Shown piece after piece: positions 16,763 through 25,804 of a DNA stretch of 64,000 nucleotides. The DNA lies in the NCBI GenBank assembly GCA_019187105.1, contig JABAQM010000001.1, positions 124,001 through 188,000 on the forward strand, read 5' to 3'. Below the pieces are notes generated by a model. The model had not been told where the DNA came from. It ran no database searches and saw nothing but the letters and a program-made list of their open reading frames with translations. A program made the translations under genes and the position numbers. Each line of letters starts with the position of its first letter. Positions within the stretch are counted from its first letter, which is position 1. This DNA comes from Fimbriimonadaceae bacterium (lineage in GTDB: Bacteria; Armatimonadota; Fimbriimonadia; Fimbriimonadales; Fimbriimonadaceae).

Positions 16763-18650
16763 TAAACCGGCGTGCGATTGTCGCCCTTCGGTGCTTGACG
16801 GTGTGGTAGTCCACGCCATGCGACCGGGCTTCAATCGTTCGGCCGTCGCCAATGTAGATGGCGACGTGTCGGCGACCGACCTCTCCGGGATAGTACAGGA
16901 CATCCCCGTAGCGAAGCGTATCTTGGACCACTTCTCCCACATCCGCGTGGGCGATGTCGCGAGAATGGCGAGGAAGCCGGATGCCAACCTCCCGAAACAC
17001 TGCACAAACGAACCCAGAACAGTCGATGCCATTGTGGGAATTGCCACCCCAGGCGTAGGGCGTTCCCAAGTACTCCTGCATCGCCTGCTGAAGGTGGTAG
17101 TGCCGCTCAAGATATGGCCTGTCGAATTCAGTACCCGATGTCACCCTGACGTACGCATCGTGGCCTAGGGCCGGATTGGGGCGGTTGACGCCCAGCAAGA
17201 TCAAATCGCCGAGCTTCGCCCTGGCAGCGATCGAAGTCGGAGGTGCAACATTTGGCGTGTCGATGATTCGGTACGCGATGGCGTCCGCGGCCAACTCCAG
17301 GTCCTCCTGCGCCTTGCCCTTACCAAGCGGCTGGACCCGGCCGTTGCCGACGTAGACGGCAAACTGGCCTCCGGACTCGATTAGGTCTCCCAGTTCCAGC
17401 TCTCGCGTTTGGGCTGACGACTTCATCGCAGCGGTGATGCGCTTAGCGGAAACTCCCGCCTTGCGGTATAGCGCGATCGCACCTTGCTTTCCTGCTGCCG
17501 TCACCTTCCTTGCGCTTGCCAGTACCGTCTTGTGCTTTCGCGATCGAGCAACAGCAGCCGACGACCCGGCCTCATACCGAATCCAGCCGGTCGACTCATA
17601 TCCCTCACCATCCCGGATAACGTCAACACGGTCGCCGTAAAGTACGTAGAGCCGCGCTTCCGACGCTGCGACAGCTATCGGCTTCTCGGTACCGGTTCCC
17701 GTTCGAAGGTACACGTCGGTCTCGCCGTCTTCGAGCGAGCTGCCGACCACCTTGCCGTCTTCGAGCCACCATGCGGCATTCGCGCCAACCACCATGGAGG
17801 CGGTGTAACGGGGCTCGATAGGGGTGCGGAGGCGATCGGGTAGCCAACTGGACTTCATGAACGGCACCCGGATGATGTCCTTGGCGTCAGCCGCCACAAT
17901 GCCCTCGGCAACGACCTTGACGTTGCCAAGGTCCGCGGTACCGAAGTCGGCAGAAAACTGCTTATCGCCCTGCCTGATCTCGACACGGGGACCCGAATCC
18001 GTTTGGAACCTCGACACGGCGCACGAAAACGCCCCCAGATATCGCCAGCCGCTCCCTGGTGAGCAATGCCATGCCGAGAGCAGCCCCATCTCCTGCACCT
18101 CGCCAAGGCCCGCATGCTCTCGCTTGATGCCGTAACGTCGCATCGTCACGAACAGCCCGCCGCGTTCTCCCCAAAAGGTGGTGCTCACCCCTTGCCTGGC
18201 TTCCCGAGCGACTTCCAGCGGCAAGACATCGCCGGTGTAATGAACCGTGGCAAATTTTGGATCGAAGAACCGCACTTCGTTTGCCGAATGAAGGACGACA
18301 TAGTCCCGCCATCGGCTTAACCGCTGTATGGGCCGTTCCATCGCCAGATCGGGCAACCTCCACCGCTTAATCTGTCCCGGCAGCACGGCTACGGACAGAA
18401 GCTCGGTGCCCTTGGCGGTGATCCAAAACGGCAACCCGTCCATGTCGAGCGAGGTTCGGGTGGGACCGTCATTTCCGGTCCCGCGGTATGTGGCCATCGG
18501 TCTCCCGCTCAAGTCGGCCACCGTCAGACCCCCCAACCCATCGCCGATCAACAGGCGATCGGCGCCACACTCGATCGACGTGTACTCGGCCCGGCTAATC
18601 GCCCCGACGAGCGATAAGCCGAGGCAGGCCACGGCCCGGATACTTCCCAT
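16752..18650 (-). CDS. Secreted NlpC/P60 peptidoglycan hydrolase
   Basis: A 632-residue exported protein with a signal peptide beginning at M(18650)GSIRAVACLG. The C-terminal ~130 residues are an NlpC/P60 domain: LGTPYAWGGNSHNGIDCSGFV with the catalytic Cys, RLPRHSRDI, RHVAIYIGDG with the catalytic His, and a third polar residue in EARSHGV. The ~480 residues before it look like beta-strand repeats, perhaps a degenerate propeller followed by SH3-like segments, and are unusual in length. Probable gamma-D-Glu-diamino acid endopeptidase. An upstream ATG (18674) is possible; AGGG six bases before 18650 favours the later one. Confidence 0.85.
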   Translation of the reverse strand: MGSIRAVACLGLSLVGAISRAEYTSIECGADRLLIGDGLGGLTVADLSGRPMATYRGTGNDGPTRTSLDMDGLPFWITAKGTELLSVAVLPGQIKRWRLPDLAMERPIQRLSRWRDYVVLHSANEVRFFDPKFATVHYTGDVLPLEVAREARQGVSTTFWGERGGLFVTMRRYGIKREHAGLGEVQEMGLLSAWHCSPGSGWRYLGAFSCAVSRFQTDSGPRVEIRQGDKQFSADFGTADLGNVKVVAEGIVAADAKDIIRVPFMKSSWLPDRLRTPIEPRYTASMVVGANAAWWLEDGKVVGSSLEDGETDVYLRTGTGTEKPIAVAASEARLYVLYGDRVDVIRDGEGYESTGWIRYEAGSSAAVARSRKHKTVLASARKVTAAGKQGAIALYRKAGVSAKRITAAMKSSAQTRELELGDLIESGGQFAVYVGNGRVQPLGKGKAQEDLELAADAIAYRIIDTPNVAPPTSIAARAKLGDLILLGVNRPNPALGHDAYVRVTSGTEFDRPYLERHYHLQQAMQEYLGTPYAWGGNSHNGIDCSGFVCAVFREVGIRLPRHSRDIAHADVGEVVQDTLRYGDVLYYPGEVGRRHVAIYIGDGRTIEARSHGVDYHTVKHRRATIARRFITE

Positions 18651-18727
18651 TTTTGCCCTCATGAATCCTAGCATGATCCGGCCGAATCGAAAACCTTTTG
18701 ACGGCCGTCACAGTAGACTAAGGAACT

Positions 18728-20347
18728 ATGTTGGCGCTGGGGATCGCGATGGCGATGCTGACGACTCCGACGCCGCCTGGGCAGGAGGTCGTACTCCAAA
18801 ATGAGCCCAAAAAGCTCGTCCTGATTCCCCTTGACGACCGGCCCGCCGCAACCCAATTCGCTCAAATGATTGGCGAGATCGCCGACGTGGAGGTGGTTAC
18901 GCCGCCCACGCCGATGCTCGGGAAGTTCCTGCAGGCCGGCAAGCCTGATGCGATTCTGGATTGGCTTGAGTCCCAGAAGCCGAGCGAGCTTCTTGCCATC
19001 GTGGTCAACACCGACATGCTGACGTGCGGCGGTCTCATCGCCAGCCGACTCCCCGACACCCCCTACCGAACCGCGATCGATCGCCTGCGGCGGTTCTGGA
19101 AGATTCGAAAGAACTTCAGCCAGGTCCCCGTATTCGCCTACAGCGCGATCATGCGGCTGGCCCCGACCGCTACCAAAGCTTCCACGCCGTGGCGAATGAA
19201 GCTGGCCAAATACATCGACCTAAGATTCCGATACAGCCTCAACCGTGACCCCGTCGCCAAAGGACTCATGGAATCCGTGATGAAGAGCATCCCACCGCAG
19301 GAGATTCTTCGCTACGATCAAGCTCGAAAACGCAACCACGACGTTCAAAAGGAAGTCGTCCGCATGACCAAAGCTGGCGTCTTCGATTACCTTATCTTGG
19401 GGCAAGACGACGCCCAGCCCAGCGGACCGCACATTCGGGAGACGAAACGCCTCAAGGAGATGGTCCACAACCTGATGATCCCAGCAAGGGTGTATTTCTG
19501 CGAAGGCATCGATCAGCACGCCAATGTTCTTGTCAGCCGCGTCATGCTGAAGCGATCGGGATGGACCCCCCGCGTGCGGGTTGTCTTCTCCGACGAGGAC
19601 GGAAAGAAGAAGATCGCCAACTACGAGACGGAAAACGTGGAAACCAGCCTCGAGGACCAGCTGCTAGCCAGCGGAGCAAGGCCGGCAAGGTCCGATACCG
19701 ACTACGACTACACCCTCTATGTGAACACTCCCGAGCCACGATACGACCGATTCGATCGCTTCTTGAATGCGCTTAAATTCGACATCGATCAGGGTTTTCC
19801 CGTCGCGATCGCCGATATCAACCTCGGCAAGTCTGGAAAGGGGGACACCAGGCTGTTCCAGGCTCTACTCGAGAATGCGAGAACCTTCCGGCTTCTATCC
19901 TATGCGGGCTGGAACACCGCCGGCAACAGCATGGGCACAGCGATTCCCGCCGCAAACCTGTACCTGCTTGCCCGCCGGCTGGGTACCGCCCCACTCCAAT
20001 GCGAGCTCTCCCAAAGGGCGTTTATCCTTCACCGGATCATCGACGATTTCGCCTTCCACCACTTCACCCGTCCTCAGGCGTACGGGATGATCGATACGAA
20101 CCCGCAGGCCTGCCGCGAAGAGACCTACGGTGAGCACTTCGAAAGCGTGGATCAGTTCGTCCGCGACGACCTGACGCGGAGGTTGGTCGAGACGTTCCGA
20201 GAACAGTATCTGGGGCGACGCTTCTTTGCCGGCAGCCGAGCCTATGTCTTTTCCGGGTTGGAAGCGATCGATGTGCGCCTACCGTGGCCCCGGGCCTATG
20301 AAGTAGCGCTCAATTTCAAGCTTCAGGTCGAAGCCGTTCAAGAATGA
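18728..20347 (+). CDS. DUF4127 family protein
   Basis: A 539-residue protein of the DUF4127 type, recognisable by LIPLDDRPAATQF near the N-terminus, the acidic LGQDDAQPSGPH, GIDQHANVLVSR, and AGWNTAGNSMGTAIP. An N-terminal hydrophobic stretch (MLALGIAMAMLTTPTPP) suggests export. The biochemical function of the family is not established; conserved Asp, His and Asn suggest a metal-dependent enzyme, which is inference. TAGACT (18714-18719) lies eight bases before the ATG. It overlaps the next gene by four bases. Confidence 0.85.
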   Translation: MLALGIAMAMLTTPTPPGQEVVLQNEPKKLVLIPLDDRPAATQFAQMIGEIADVEVVTPPTPMLGKFLQAGKPDAILDWLESQKPSELLAIVVNTDMLTCGGLIASRLPDTPYRTAIDRLRRFWKIRKNFSQVPVFAYSAIMRLAPTATKASTPWRMKLAKYIDLRFRYSLNRDPVAKGLMESVMKSIPPQEILRYDQARKRNHDVQKEVVRMTKAGVFDYLILGQDDAQPSGPHIRETKRLKEMVHNLMIPARVYFCEGIDQHANVLVSRVMLKRSGWTPRVRVVFSDEDGKKKIANYETENVETSLEDQLLASGARPARSDTDYDYTLYVNTPEPRYDRFDRFLNALKFDIDQGFPVAIADINLGKSGKGDTRLFQALLENARTFRLLSYAGWNTAGNSMGTAIPAANLYLLARRLGTAPLQCELSQRAFILHRIIDDFAFHHFTRPQAYGMIDTNPQACREETYGEHFESVDQFVRDDLTRRLVETFREQYLGRRFFAGSRAYVFSGLEAIDVRLPWPRAYEVALNFKLQVEAVQE

Positions 20348-20877
20348 ACCTCACCTTGCGTGAGATCGACTTCGAGAAGGACTTGGAGACGTATCGCCGT
20401 CTCCGTAGCCTCGGAGAGACGGAGCCCATATCCGAGGAGTACCTCCGAGATTCGGAGAAACGATTTCCTGCCACGAGCAAACGCCTTCGTCTCCTTGCCG
20501 AAGTTGACGGGAATCCGGCGGGCCTCGCGTTCTGGATTGCCCATCAGCAGTACAAGCAAGGAATGATCTGGGGGCAGATCCTGGTGGAACCAGAGTTCCG
20601 CGGTAGGGGGATTGGCCGGGCGCTTTGGTCGGGCGCCACAACGCGCGCGAAACAACTTTCGTTCACTCGCGTCTGGGGTGAATGCCGTGAAGACGATCCA
20701 ACGTCCATCCGTTTCGCCGAGAGCGTCGGCGGTGAAAAGATCGCACACATTTTCGAATCCATCCTCGACATCGATGCGCTTCCGGATCGAACCGCCGGTC
20801 TTGAACCGAGCGGTATCCAGCTTTGCGACTACCGCGACCTACCCGACACCGAGGAAACACGACGGGAAAATCTATGA
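20344..20877 (+). CDS. GNAT acetyltransferase, N-terminal half of a split tandem GNAT
   Basis: 177 residues with one GNAT fold: LRLLAEVDGNPAGLAFW, the acetyl-CoA loop VEPEFRGRGIGRALW, and TSIRFAESVGGEK. After residue ~165 (SGIQLCDYRDLPDTEETRR) the frame runs into ENL and a stop, while the continuation KIYDVFLLADADEP of a second GNAT domain appears in another frame. Reading across one fewer base in GGGAAAA (20864-20870) joins them. The substrate is unknown. The start overlaps the DUF4127 stop (ATGA). Confidence 0.7.
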   Translation: MNLTLREIDFEKDLETYRRLRSLGETEPISEEYLRDSEKRFPATSKRLRLLAEVDGNPAGLAFWIAHQQYKQGMIWGQILVEPEFRGRGIGRALWSGATTRAKQLSFTRVWGECREDDPTSIRFAESVGGEKIAHIFESILDIDALPDRTAGLEPSGIQLCDYRDLPDTEETRRENL

Positions 20878-21265
20878 CGTCTTCTTGCTCGCCGATGCGG
20901 ACGAGCCCATGACTCAGGTCGTTGGAATCATCCCATGGGAAGAATTCGCGAAGCGCTTCGAATCGCCGATCTTTCAACGGGGATTCCTTTGCCTGGCGAA
21001 GAACGGCGATCAATTCGTCGGCCTTGCCTGGGTGATCCGCTTTTCGGAGAGTTACTACAACGAGTTCACCGGAGTCCACCCCGATTTTCGTGGTCGCGGA
21101 ATCGCTCGCTCGATGAAATCGCGCTGCATTGAATGGCTCCGCGAGCAGGGCGTCTCCTCGATCCGCACCAACAACGACTCAAGAAACGCGCCAATGATCA
21201 CGGTTAACGAGCGCCTTGGCTATACCGCCGAGCCAGGTTGGTTTCTCTACGAAGCCGATCTCTGA
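20867..21265 (+). pseudogene. GNAT acetyltransferase, C-terminal half in shifted frame
   Basis: This frame, entered from GGGAAAATC, encodes KIYDVFLLADADEPMTQVVG, then FLCLAKNGDQFVGLAWVI, the acetyl-CoA loop VHPDFRGRGIARSMKSR, and IRTNNDSRNAPMITVNERLGY, a complete second GNAT domain. It has no convincing start codon or ribosome site of its own; the first in-frame ATG (about 20908) would cut into the fold. The gene was most likely one ~300-residue tandem GNAT broken by a single-base insertion, by slippage, or by a sequencing error. Confidence 0.7.
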
Positions 21266-21305
21266 ACAGCCCTGGACCTGAAAACCGGCGAAAAACGCCC
21301 CGATA

Positions 21306-21824
21306 ATGGCGATGATGCCAGTCCTACCCGTGCTCTTCTGGCAAAACGACCCGCGTCCCGCGACGCTGTTACGAGTCTCGCTGATCCGAGTCGAGGCAGC
21401 TGACGCAATGGCCATGTTGGCCCGGTCGGTTGGCGCCGGCTTTGTCATCAGCGATGGTTTCAACCGCAAGGTAACTGTCGACCTCGATGAAGTTCCCCTG
21501 GAAGTGGCCCTTCGGGCCGTTTGCGACCAAGCCAATGCCAGCTACGAGTGGAAGGATGGCGCGTTTTACTTTTCCCCTCGGGGGCCGGAAATTGGGCAAA
21601 TCGAGTTTCTTGACGAGCCTTTTTCGGAAGCGGTGACACGGCTGTTTCAGCGTTCAAGCTGCGAATACGCGGTGTCGGGCCAGATTCGCGGCCTCGTCAA
21701 TGGACGGTTCATCGACACGAGCCGCGCAGCGGTGCTGCAGGAACTCTGCCGCCAGGTCGGCGCAAAGTTCTACCGAAAGGGCTCCTTCTACCGCGTCATG
21801 CCAAGGTCGTCCACCGCAAAATAA
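21306..21824 (+). CDS. Exported protein with two STN/secretin N0-like domains
   Basis: A 172-residue protein with a short hydrophobic N-terminus (MAMMPVLPVLFWQ), then two copies of the STN/N0 fold. Copy 1 is VEAADAMAMLARSVGAGFVI to DGAFYFSP; copy 2 is EFLDEPFSEAVTRLFQRSS to GSFYRVMP. These modules normally sit at the N-terminus of secretins or TonB receptors; here they stand alone, with no secretin or receptor channel. It lies 29 bases upstream of the DUF1800 gene. The role is unknown; an adaptor to a secretin is a reasonable guess. Confidence 0.65.
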   Translation: MAMMPVLPVLFWQNDPRPATLLRVSLIRVEAADAMAMLARSVGAGFVISDGFNRKVTVDLDEVPLEVALRAVCDQANASYEWKDGAFYFSPRGPEIGQIEFLDEPFSEAVTRLFQRSSCEYAVSGQIRGLVNGRFIDTSRAAVLQELCRQVGAKFYRKGSFYRVMPRSSTAK

Positions 21825-21853
21825 CATCCGCCACCCTATAATGGAAGGCGGAA

Positions 21854-23320
21854 ATGGATCGACCCGGACAAGTCCGGCACATTTTGCGGCGATTCGGCCT
21901 GGGTGCCGGTCAAAAGGACCGGGCCGCGGCGGGTGACGTTCCTTGGCAGAAGGCCCTCGACCTGCTGTTATCCGCAGACCAGCGACCAGAGAGCTTTCCG
22001 GTCGACTATGCGGAATTCATTTACCTTCCCGACGGCAATCAAAGCCAAGACCCGAGCCGAGCCCAACTCCTCTACCTGTTCCGATTGCTTGCCACCAATC
22101 GCCCAGCATCGGAGAAAGCCGCGCTCTTCTGGATCGATCATTTCGCCATTAGTGCCGGCAAAGTTGAACACGGACCGATGATGCACGACTACATCGAGCG
22201 GGTCCGGGCCGGCGCACTTGGCAGATATCCTGATTTGCTCGTTGCCATCTCCGAATCCGCGGCGATGATCCATTGGCTGGACGGAAATGGCTCGATAAAG
22301 GGAAAGCCGAATGAGAATTTCGCACGCGAAGTCCTTGAGCTGTACACCCTTGGAATTGGACACTACAGCGAGGACGACGTGCGCGAATTGGCCCGGGCAT
22401 GCACGGGTTGGAGTCTGCGCTACCCGCAATACGAGAACGGCGGAACCAACGAGAAGCTGTTTGTCGACGACTCCCTGAAGTTCAACCGCGAGTTTGTGGC
22501 TGCGTCCTTCGCCCCGGGACTGTTCGACGAAGGTGAGAAGACGATCGTGGGCAAGACCGCGCGCTTCGACATGGCATCCGCCCTAAAGGACCTCGCCATG
22601 CGTCCGCAAACGGCTCGACACCTCGCCAAGAAGCTAATCGAGTGGTATGCCTTCCAGGCTCCTTCAGATGCCGAGATTGGCGCTGTCTCCAAGGCCTATC
22701 TTGCCAGCGGTGGATCCATGAAGGCTTGCTTGCACGCAATCGCCAAGCTGCCCGCATTCTGGGACGAGAACCGCTGCCCAAGGCACCAAATCAAGAATCC
22801 GGTGGAGTATGGAATCGGACTCGCAAGGTCACTGAGCATCGGCGATGCGATGGTCGCTCGACGCTTTGAAGAACGCAAGCGCAAGGAGGCCATGCCCGAC
22901 GAGATCGCCGGGCCCCTCTACTGGCTAAGCTCATTCCTCGAACGAATGGACATGATGCCGTTCTATCCTCCCGACGTGGGGGGCTGGGAGTGGGGCCCTG
23001 CCTGGATCAATTCCAACACGATCACCTATCGACAGAAGTTTCGCGAGTTCCTCGTCTACGCCGGCATCAAGGACCAGAGATTCTGCCACCCCTTTGTCGA
23101 GTCGTTCCGTAGCAATCCTCCGACTACGGTCGAGGCAATCGCCGACCGGCTTCTGGACGGCGTAGATGCTGAGCTTGCCAGCGAGCAGAAAGCCCTTCTC
23201 GTCGAGGTCCTCTCGAAGGCGGGCGGTCTCAATGCCTTGCAGAAATCAGACAGCGCGTTGCACCTAGTGGATCAAGGTCTGCGCGCAATCCTCGCAACGC
23301 CAGAAATCAGTCTCCACTAG
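21854..23320 (+). CDS. DUF1800 family protein
   Basis: A 488-residue protein matching DUF1800: an N-terminal helix region with HILRRFGLGA, ALFWIDHFA, the signature PNENFAREVLELYTLG, DVRELARACTGWSL, and PPDVGGWEWG near the C-terminus. No signal peptide is evident, unlike many relatives. The family usually sits beside a DUF1501 gene; none is here. Function is unknown; it is common in Planctomycetes, Armatimonadota and relatives. TATAAT lies 12 bases before the ATG, with GGAAGGCGG between. Confidence 0.88.
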   Translation: MDRPGQVRHILRRFGLGAGQKDRAAAGDVPWQKALDLLLSADQRPESFPVDYAEFIYLPDGNQSQDPSRAQLLYLFRLLATNRPASEKAALFWIDHFAISAGKVEHGPMMHDYIERVRAGALGRYPDLLVAISESAAMIHWLDGNGSIKGKPNENFAREVLELYTLGIGHYSEDDVRELARACTGWSLRYPQYENGGTNEKLFVDDSLKFNREFVAASFAPGLFDEGEKTIVGKTARFDMASALKDLAMRPQTARHLAKKLIEWYAFQAPSDAEIGAVSKAYLASGGSMKACLHAIAKLPAFWDENRCPRHQIKNPVEYGIGLARSLSIGDAMVARRFEERKRKEAMPDEIAGPLYWLSSFLERMDMMPFYPPDVGGWEWGPAWINSNTITYRQKFREFLVYAGIKDQRFCHPFVESFRSNPPTTVEAIADRLLDGVDAELASEQKALLVEVLSKAGGLNALQKSDSALHLVDQGLRAILATPEISLH

Positions 23321-23829
23321 GGTTTCCACTCAACGACCAGCACGCCAAAAACCGTGTCGCCGGCGGATACGATTCCCCTGGTCGCTCTGAGGCGATCGCC
23401 CCGTCGCTGAACAAGTGTCTTGAGTGGAGCTGACCGGATATCGGAGACATCTTGAGACGCCATCGAATCCGTGGTAGCCACCACCTTCAGGTTCCGATCC
23501 AATAGAATCACACGGCTAAGCCCACCCTGCTGAGCAATCCTCTCGATGAAGATCTGCATGCGGTTCGCGTTGTTCTCGACCATCACCGGTACACACGCGG
23601 CGGAGAGGCTGTCGATGCCCTTGGCGAACGTCTCTCTTCGCACCAGTTCATTGCTGTAGCCTGCCGCACACGACTGGAACGCAAACAGCGCGATGATGAT
23701 CAGCGCGAAAAAGCCGTATCGCAACCATGTCGGCATCCGGTCGGCGGGTGCAGCGGGCGCCGTTGCCGGCTCGGTTACCGGTGTGTGGGCCACACTTGCG
23801 GCCGTGGATTCGCTTTCAGGATCCCCCAT
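23317..23829 (-). CDS. Membrane-anchored protein with extracytoplasmic sensor-like domain
   Basis: 170 residues: an Ala/Pro/Thr-rich cytoplasmic N-terminus (1-32), one transmembrane helix (about 35-55), then an extracytoplasmic domain. ETFAKGIDSLSAACVPVMV, RVILLDRNLKVVATTD and GDTVFGVLVVEWKP resemble the dCache/PAS-like domains of sensor kinases and chemoreceptors, but no signalling output domain follows. Function unknown. It is convergent with DUF1800 (four-base overlap) and divergent from the next gene. CATAAT ends seven bases upstream of the ATG. Confidence 0.6.
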   Translation of the reverse strand: MGDPESESTAASVAHTPVTEPATAPAAPADRMPTWLRYGFFALIIIALFAFQSCAAGYSNELVRRETFAKGIDSLSAACVPVMVENNANRMQIFIERIAQQGGLSRVILLDRNLKVVATTDSMASQDVSDIRSAPLKTLVQRRGDRLRATRGIVSAGDTVFGVLVVEWKP

Positions 23830-23871
23830 ATCGCCGATTATGCGGGATTTGCGCGGCTAAAATTGGCAAGC

Positions 23872-24615
23872 ATGACGGAACCCATACTGGTGGTGCTGGG
23901 GTTGCTGGCCTTTGTCGCCTTGGCGGTCGTAGCGATCATTGCCAGCAACCGAGCCGCCGAGGCCCAGCGCGTTCGATTAGCGGCTTTTGCCGCAGAACGC
24001 GGTCTGAACTACGCACCATACGGTCTATCGTCCGAGCCACCAGGATGCCTCACATTTAGCTGGTCGCAGAACTACGATGTCCAGGCGCAGTACCTGGAGA
24101 ACTTCCTGGGCTTCGAACCCTTTGGCAAGGGAACGTCCCAAACGGTCCGGAACCGCATCTCCGGTGAGTGGCAAGGTCTCGAATGGGAAATCTTCGACTA
24201 CTCCTACACCATCAGTTCCGGCAAGAGCTCGACAACCTACCGGTACGCGATTGTCGCCGCCCAGTTTGGATTCGTCGTCCCCGATATCGACATCCGTCGC
24301 GAGAACGTCTTCGACCGCATTGGCTCGTGGGTCGGCATTCGCGACATGCAGTTCGAAAGTATCGAATTCAACGGGGCCTTTCACGTCAAGTCACAAGACG
24401 AGAAACGAGCCTATGACCTGATCCATCCCGGAGCAATCGACTATCTGATGGCATGTGAAATCAGGGAGTGGCAGCTCGCCGGCCGCACGATCGTCTTGAT
24501 CCAGAACGATACGTTGTCGATTCCGTTGATAGACCGGATGATGGGCGCGATCGTCGAGTTCTTGGCGCTGGTGCCAGACTATTATCGCGACGACAACAGC
24601 ATCCGTCGCGCTTAG
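23872..24615 (+). CDS. Membrane-anchored protein, unrecognised, upstream of lemA
   Basis: A 247-residue protein with an N-terminal transmembrane helix (residues 5-25), then a mostly beta soluble region (SQTVRNRISGEWQGLEWEIF, SSTTYRYAIVAAQ) and a C-terminal amphipathic stretch. A similar layout occurs in small integral proteins next to LemA in other bacteria; assignment to DUF3137 is a guess. The start at 23872 gives a standard membrane anchor; an upstream extension is rejected because it overlaps the divergent gene. It is five bases from lemA. Confidence 0.6.
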   Translation: MTEPILVVLGLLAFVALAVVAIIASNRAAEAQRVRLAAFAAERGLNYAPYGLSSEPPGCLTFSWSQNYDVQAQYLENFLGFEPFGKGTSQTVRNRISGEWQGLEWEIFDYSYTISSGKSSTTYRYAIVAAQFGFVVPDIDIRRENVFDRIGSWVGIRDMQFESIEFNGAFHVKSQDEKRAYDLIHPGAIDYLMACEIREWQLAGRTIVLIQNDTLSIPLIDRMMGAIVEFLALVPDYYRDDNSIRRA

Positions 24616-24619
24616 AGCC

Positions 24620-25189
24620 ATGAACATGCCGCTTCTGATCGGACTGGCCGCGCCACCGGTCTTCCTGATGATCCTCTACATCTCGACCCACAACCAGATC
24701 GTCAGAAGGCGATCCAATGTCACGGAGAGTTGGTCCAACATCGATGTCGTGCTGAGAAGGCGTCACGACCTGATTCCCAATCTCGTTCGGACCGTCCAGG
24801 CTCATGCGGCATTCGAGAAGGATCTTCTTGAGCGGCTGGTTGCGGCGCGGGAAGACGCCATCCATGGTCTGGCCAGAACCGACGAAAGCGCACGATTGGA
24901 AAGCAGATTGGCCGGAAACCTGAAGACCGTTCTTGCCAGGGTGGAAGACTATCCCGACCTGAAGACCAGCCAGGCCTTCCTCGAGCTCCAGAGCGAGCTA
25001 GTCAATACCGAGGATCGTATCGCCGCCGCGCGCCGCTTTTATAACTCGAATGTGCGGGAATACAACACCCTGATCGAAAGCTTCCCCGCCTCCTGGGTTG
25101 CTCAAAACCTACAGGCCCGCCCCGAGTCGTACTATGAACTGGACACACCCGTCGAAGCGCTGACCAGTTCCCAGTCCGCGGCAGTGTAG
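24620..25189 (+). CDS. lemA: LemA family protein
   Basis: A 189-residue LemA protein: an N-terminal transmembrane helix (about 4-21), then the characteristic SWSNIDVVLRRRHDLIPNLV and a long helical bundle with EDRIAAARRFYNSNVREYNT and SFPASWVAQNLQ. The family localises to the inner membrane facing the periplasm; its function is unclear. It is cotranscribed with the preceding membrane gene. The last 58 bases overlap the convergent GNAT gene, a large overlap for two functional genes. Confidence 0.9.
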   Translation: MNMPLLIGLAAPPVFLMILYISTHNQIVRRRSNVTESWSNIDVVLRRRHDLIPNLVRTVQAHAAFEKDLLERLVAAREDAIHGLARTDESARLESRLAGNLKTVLARVEDYPDLKTSQAFLELQSELVNTEDRIAAARRFYNSNVREYNTLIESFPASWVAQNLQARPESYYELDTPVEALTSSQSAAV

Positions 25190-25767
25190 CCGAGCCTCGC
25201 CAGCAACTGCGTTTTCATGGTCGGCCATTCCGAAGGGATGACGCTGAACATCGCAGTGTTTCGAATAAAGCCGTCTGGCATGACCATGTGATTGCGGAGG
25301 AAGCCTTCGAACTGGAGCCCTAGCTTCCGCATCGCGTTTTGACTTTGGAGGTTCCGCTCGTCGGTTTTCAGCTGAACGCGATTGGCGCCGAGGCTTTCGA
25401 TCGCATGTCCGATCATGAGGAGCTTGGCCTCTGGATTGACGAAAGTCCCGCGCCACTCATGATGAATCCACGTGTAGCCGATCTCTAATCGGCGGTGCTC
25501 CTCCGAATAATCGAAAAAGCTGGAGCAACCGACGACCGCTCCCGTCTCTTTGATCTGCATCGACTGAACGACCTGACCACGATCCCAGAACTCGCGAAGA
25601 TATCCGAGCATGGCTTCCTCGGACCAGCCTCTAGGCTTGGTGGTGAAGAGGCGAAACGTATCCGGATCGGTCGCTGCGTGGAGATCGGCGACATGGTCCG
25701 GGGTTGTGGGAATGACGCGGAGTCGAACACCTTCAAGTGTCGCCGGTCTAACCCAGGCGTCTGACAT
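25132..25767 (-). CDS. GNAT acetyltransferase (RimJ/RimL-like)
   Basis: A 211-residue GNAT of the RimL/YjcK type: LEGVRLRVIPTT, VVGCSSFFDYSEEHRRLEIGYTW, an acetyl-CoA region EWRGTFVNPEAKLLMIGHA, and RVQLKTDERNLQSQNAMRKLG, with the usual C-terminal GFIRNTAMFSVI. The substrate is probably a protein N-terminus or small amine, unknown. AGGCTA on the plus strand (TAGCCT in sense) ends six bases before the start. The 3' end lies inside lemA. Confidence 0.87.
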   Translation of the reverse strand: MSDAWVRPATLEGVRLRVIPTTPDHVADLHAATDPDTFRLFTTKPRGWSEEAMLGYLREFWDRGQVVQSMQIKETGAVVGCSSFFDYSEEHRRLEIGYTWIHHEWRGTFVNPEAKLLMIGHAIESLGANRVQLKTDERNLQSQNAMRKLGLQFEGFLRNHMVMPDGFIRNTAMFSVIPSEWPTMKTQLLARLGYTAADWELVSASTGVSSS

Positions 25768-25790
25768 TCGGTAAGGCTACCGGACGCGGA

Positions 25791-25796
25791 TACACT
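25791..25796 (+). promoter_or_regulatory. -10-like TACACT, leaderless start of M61 gene
   Basis: TACACT ends eight bases before ATG 25805; there is no purine-rich ribosome site between. The opposing gene has TAGCCT at 25774-25779, so back-to-back promoters occupy fewer than 40 bases. Confidence 0.5.
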
Positions 25797-25804
25797 CAAA
25801 CCTC

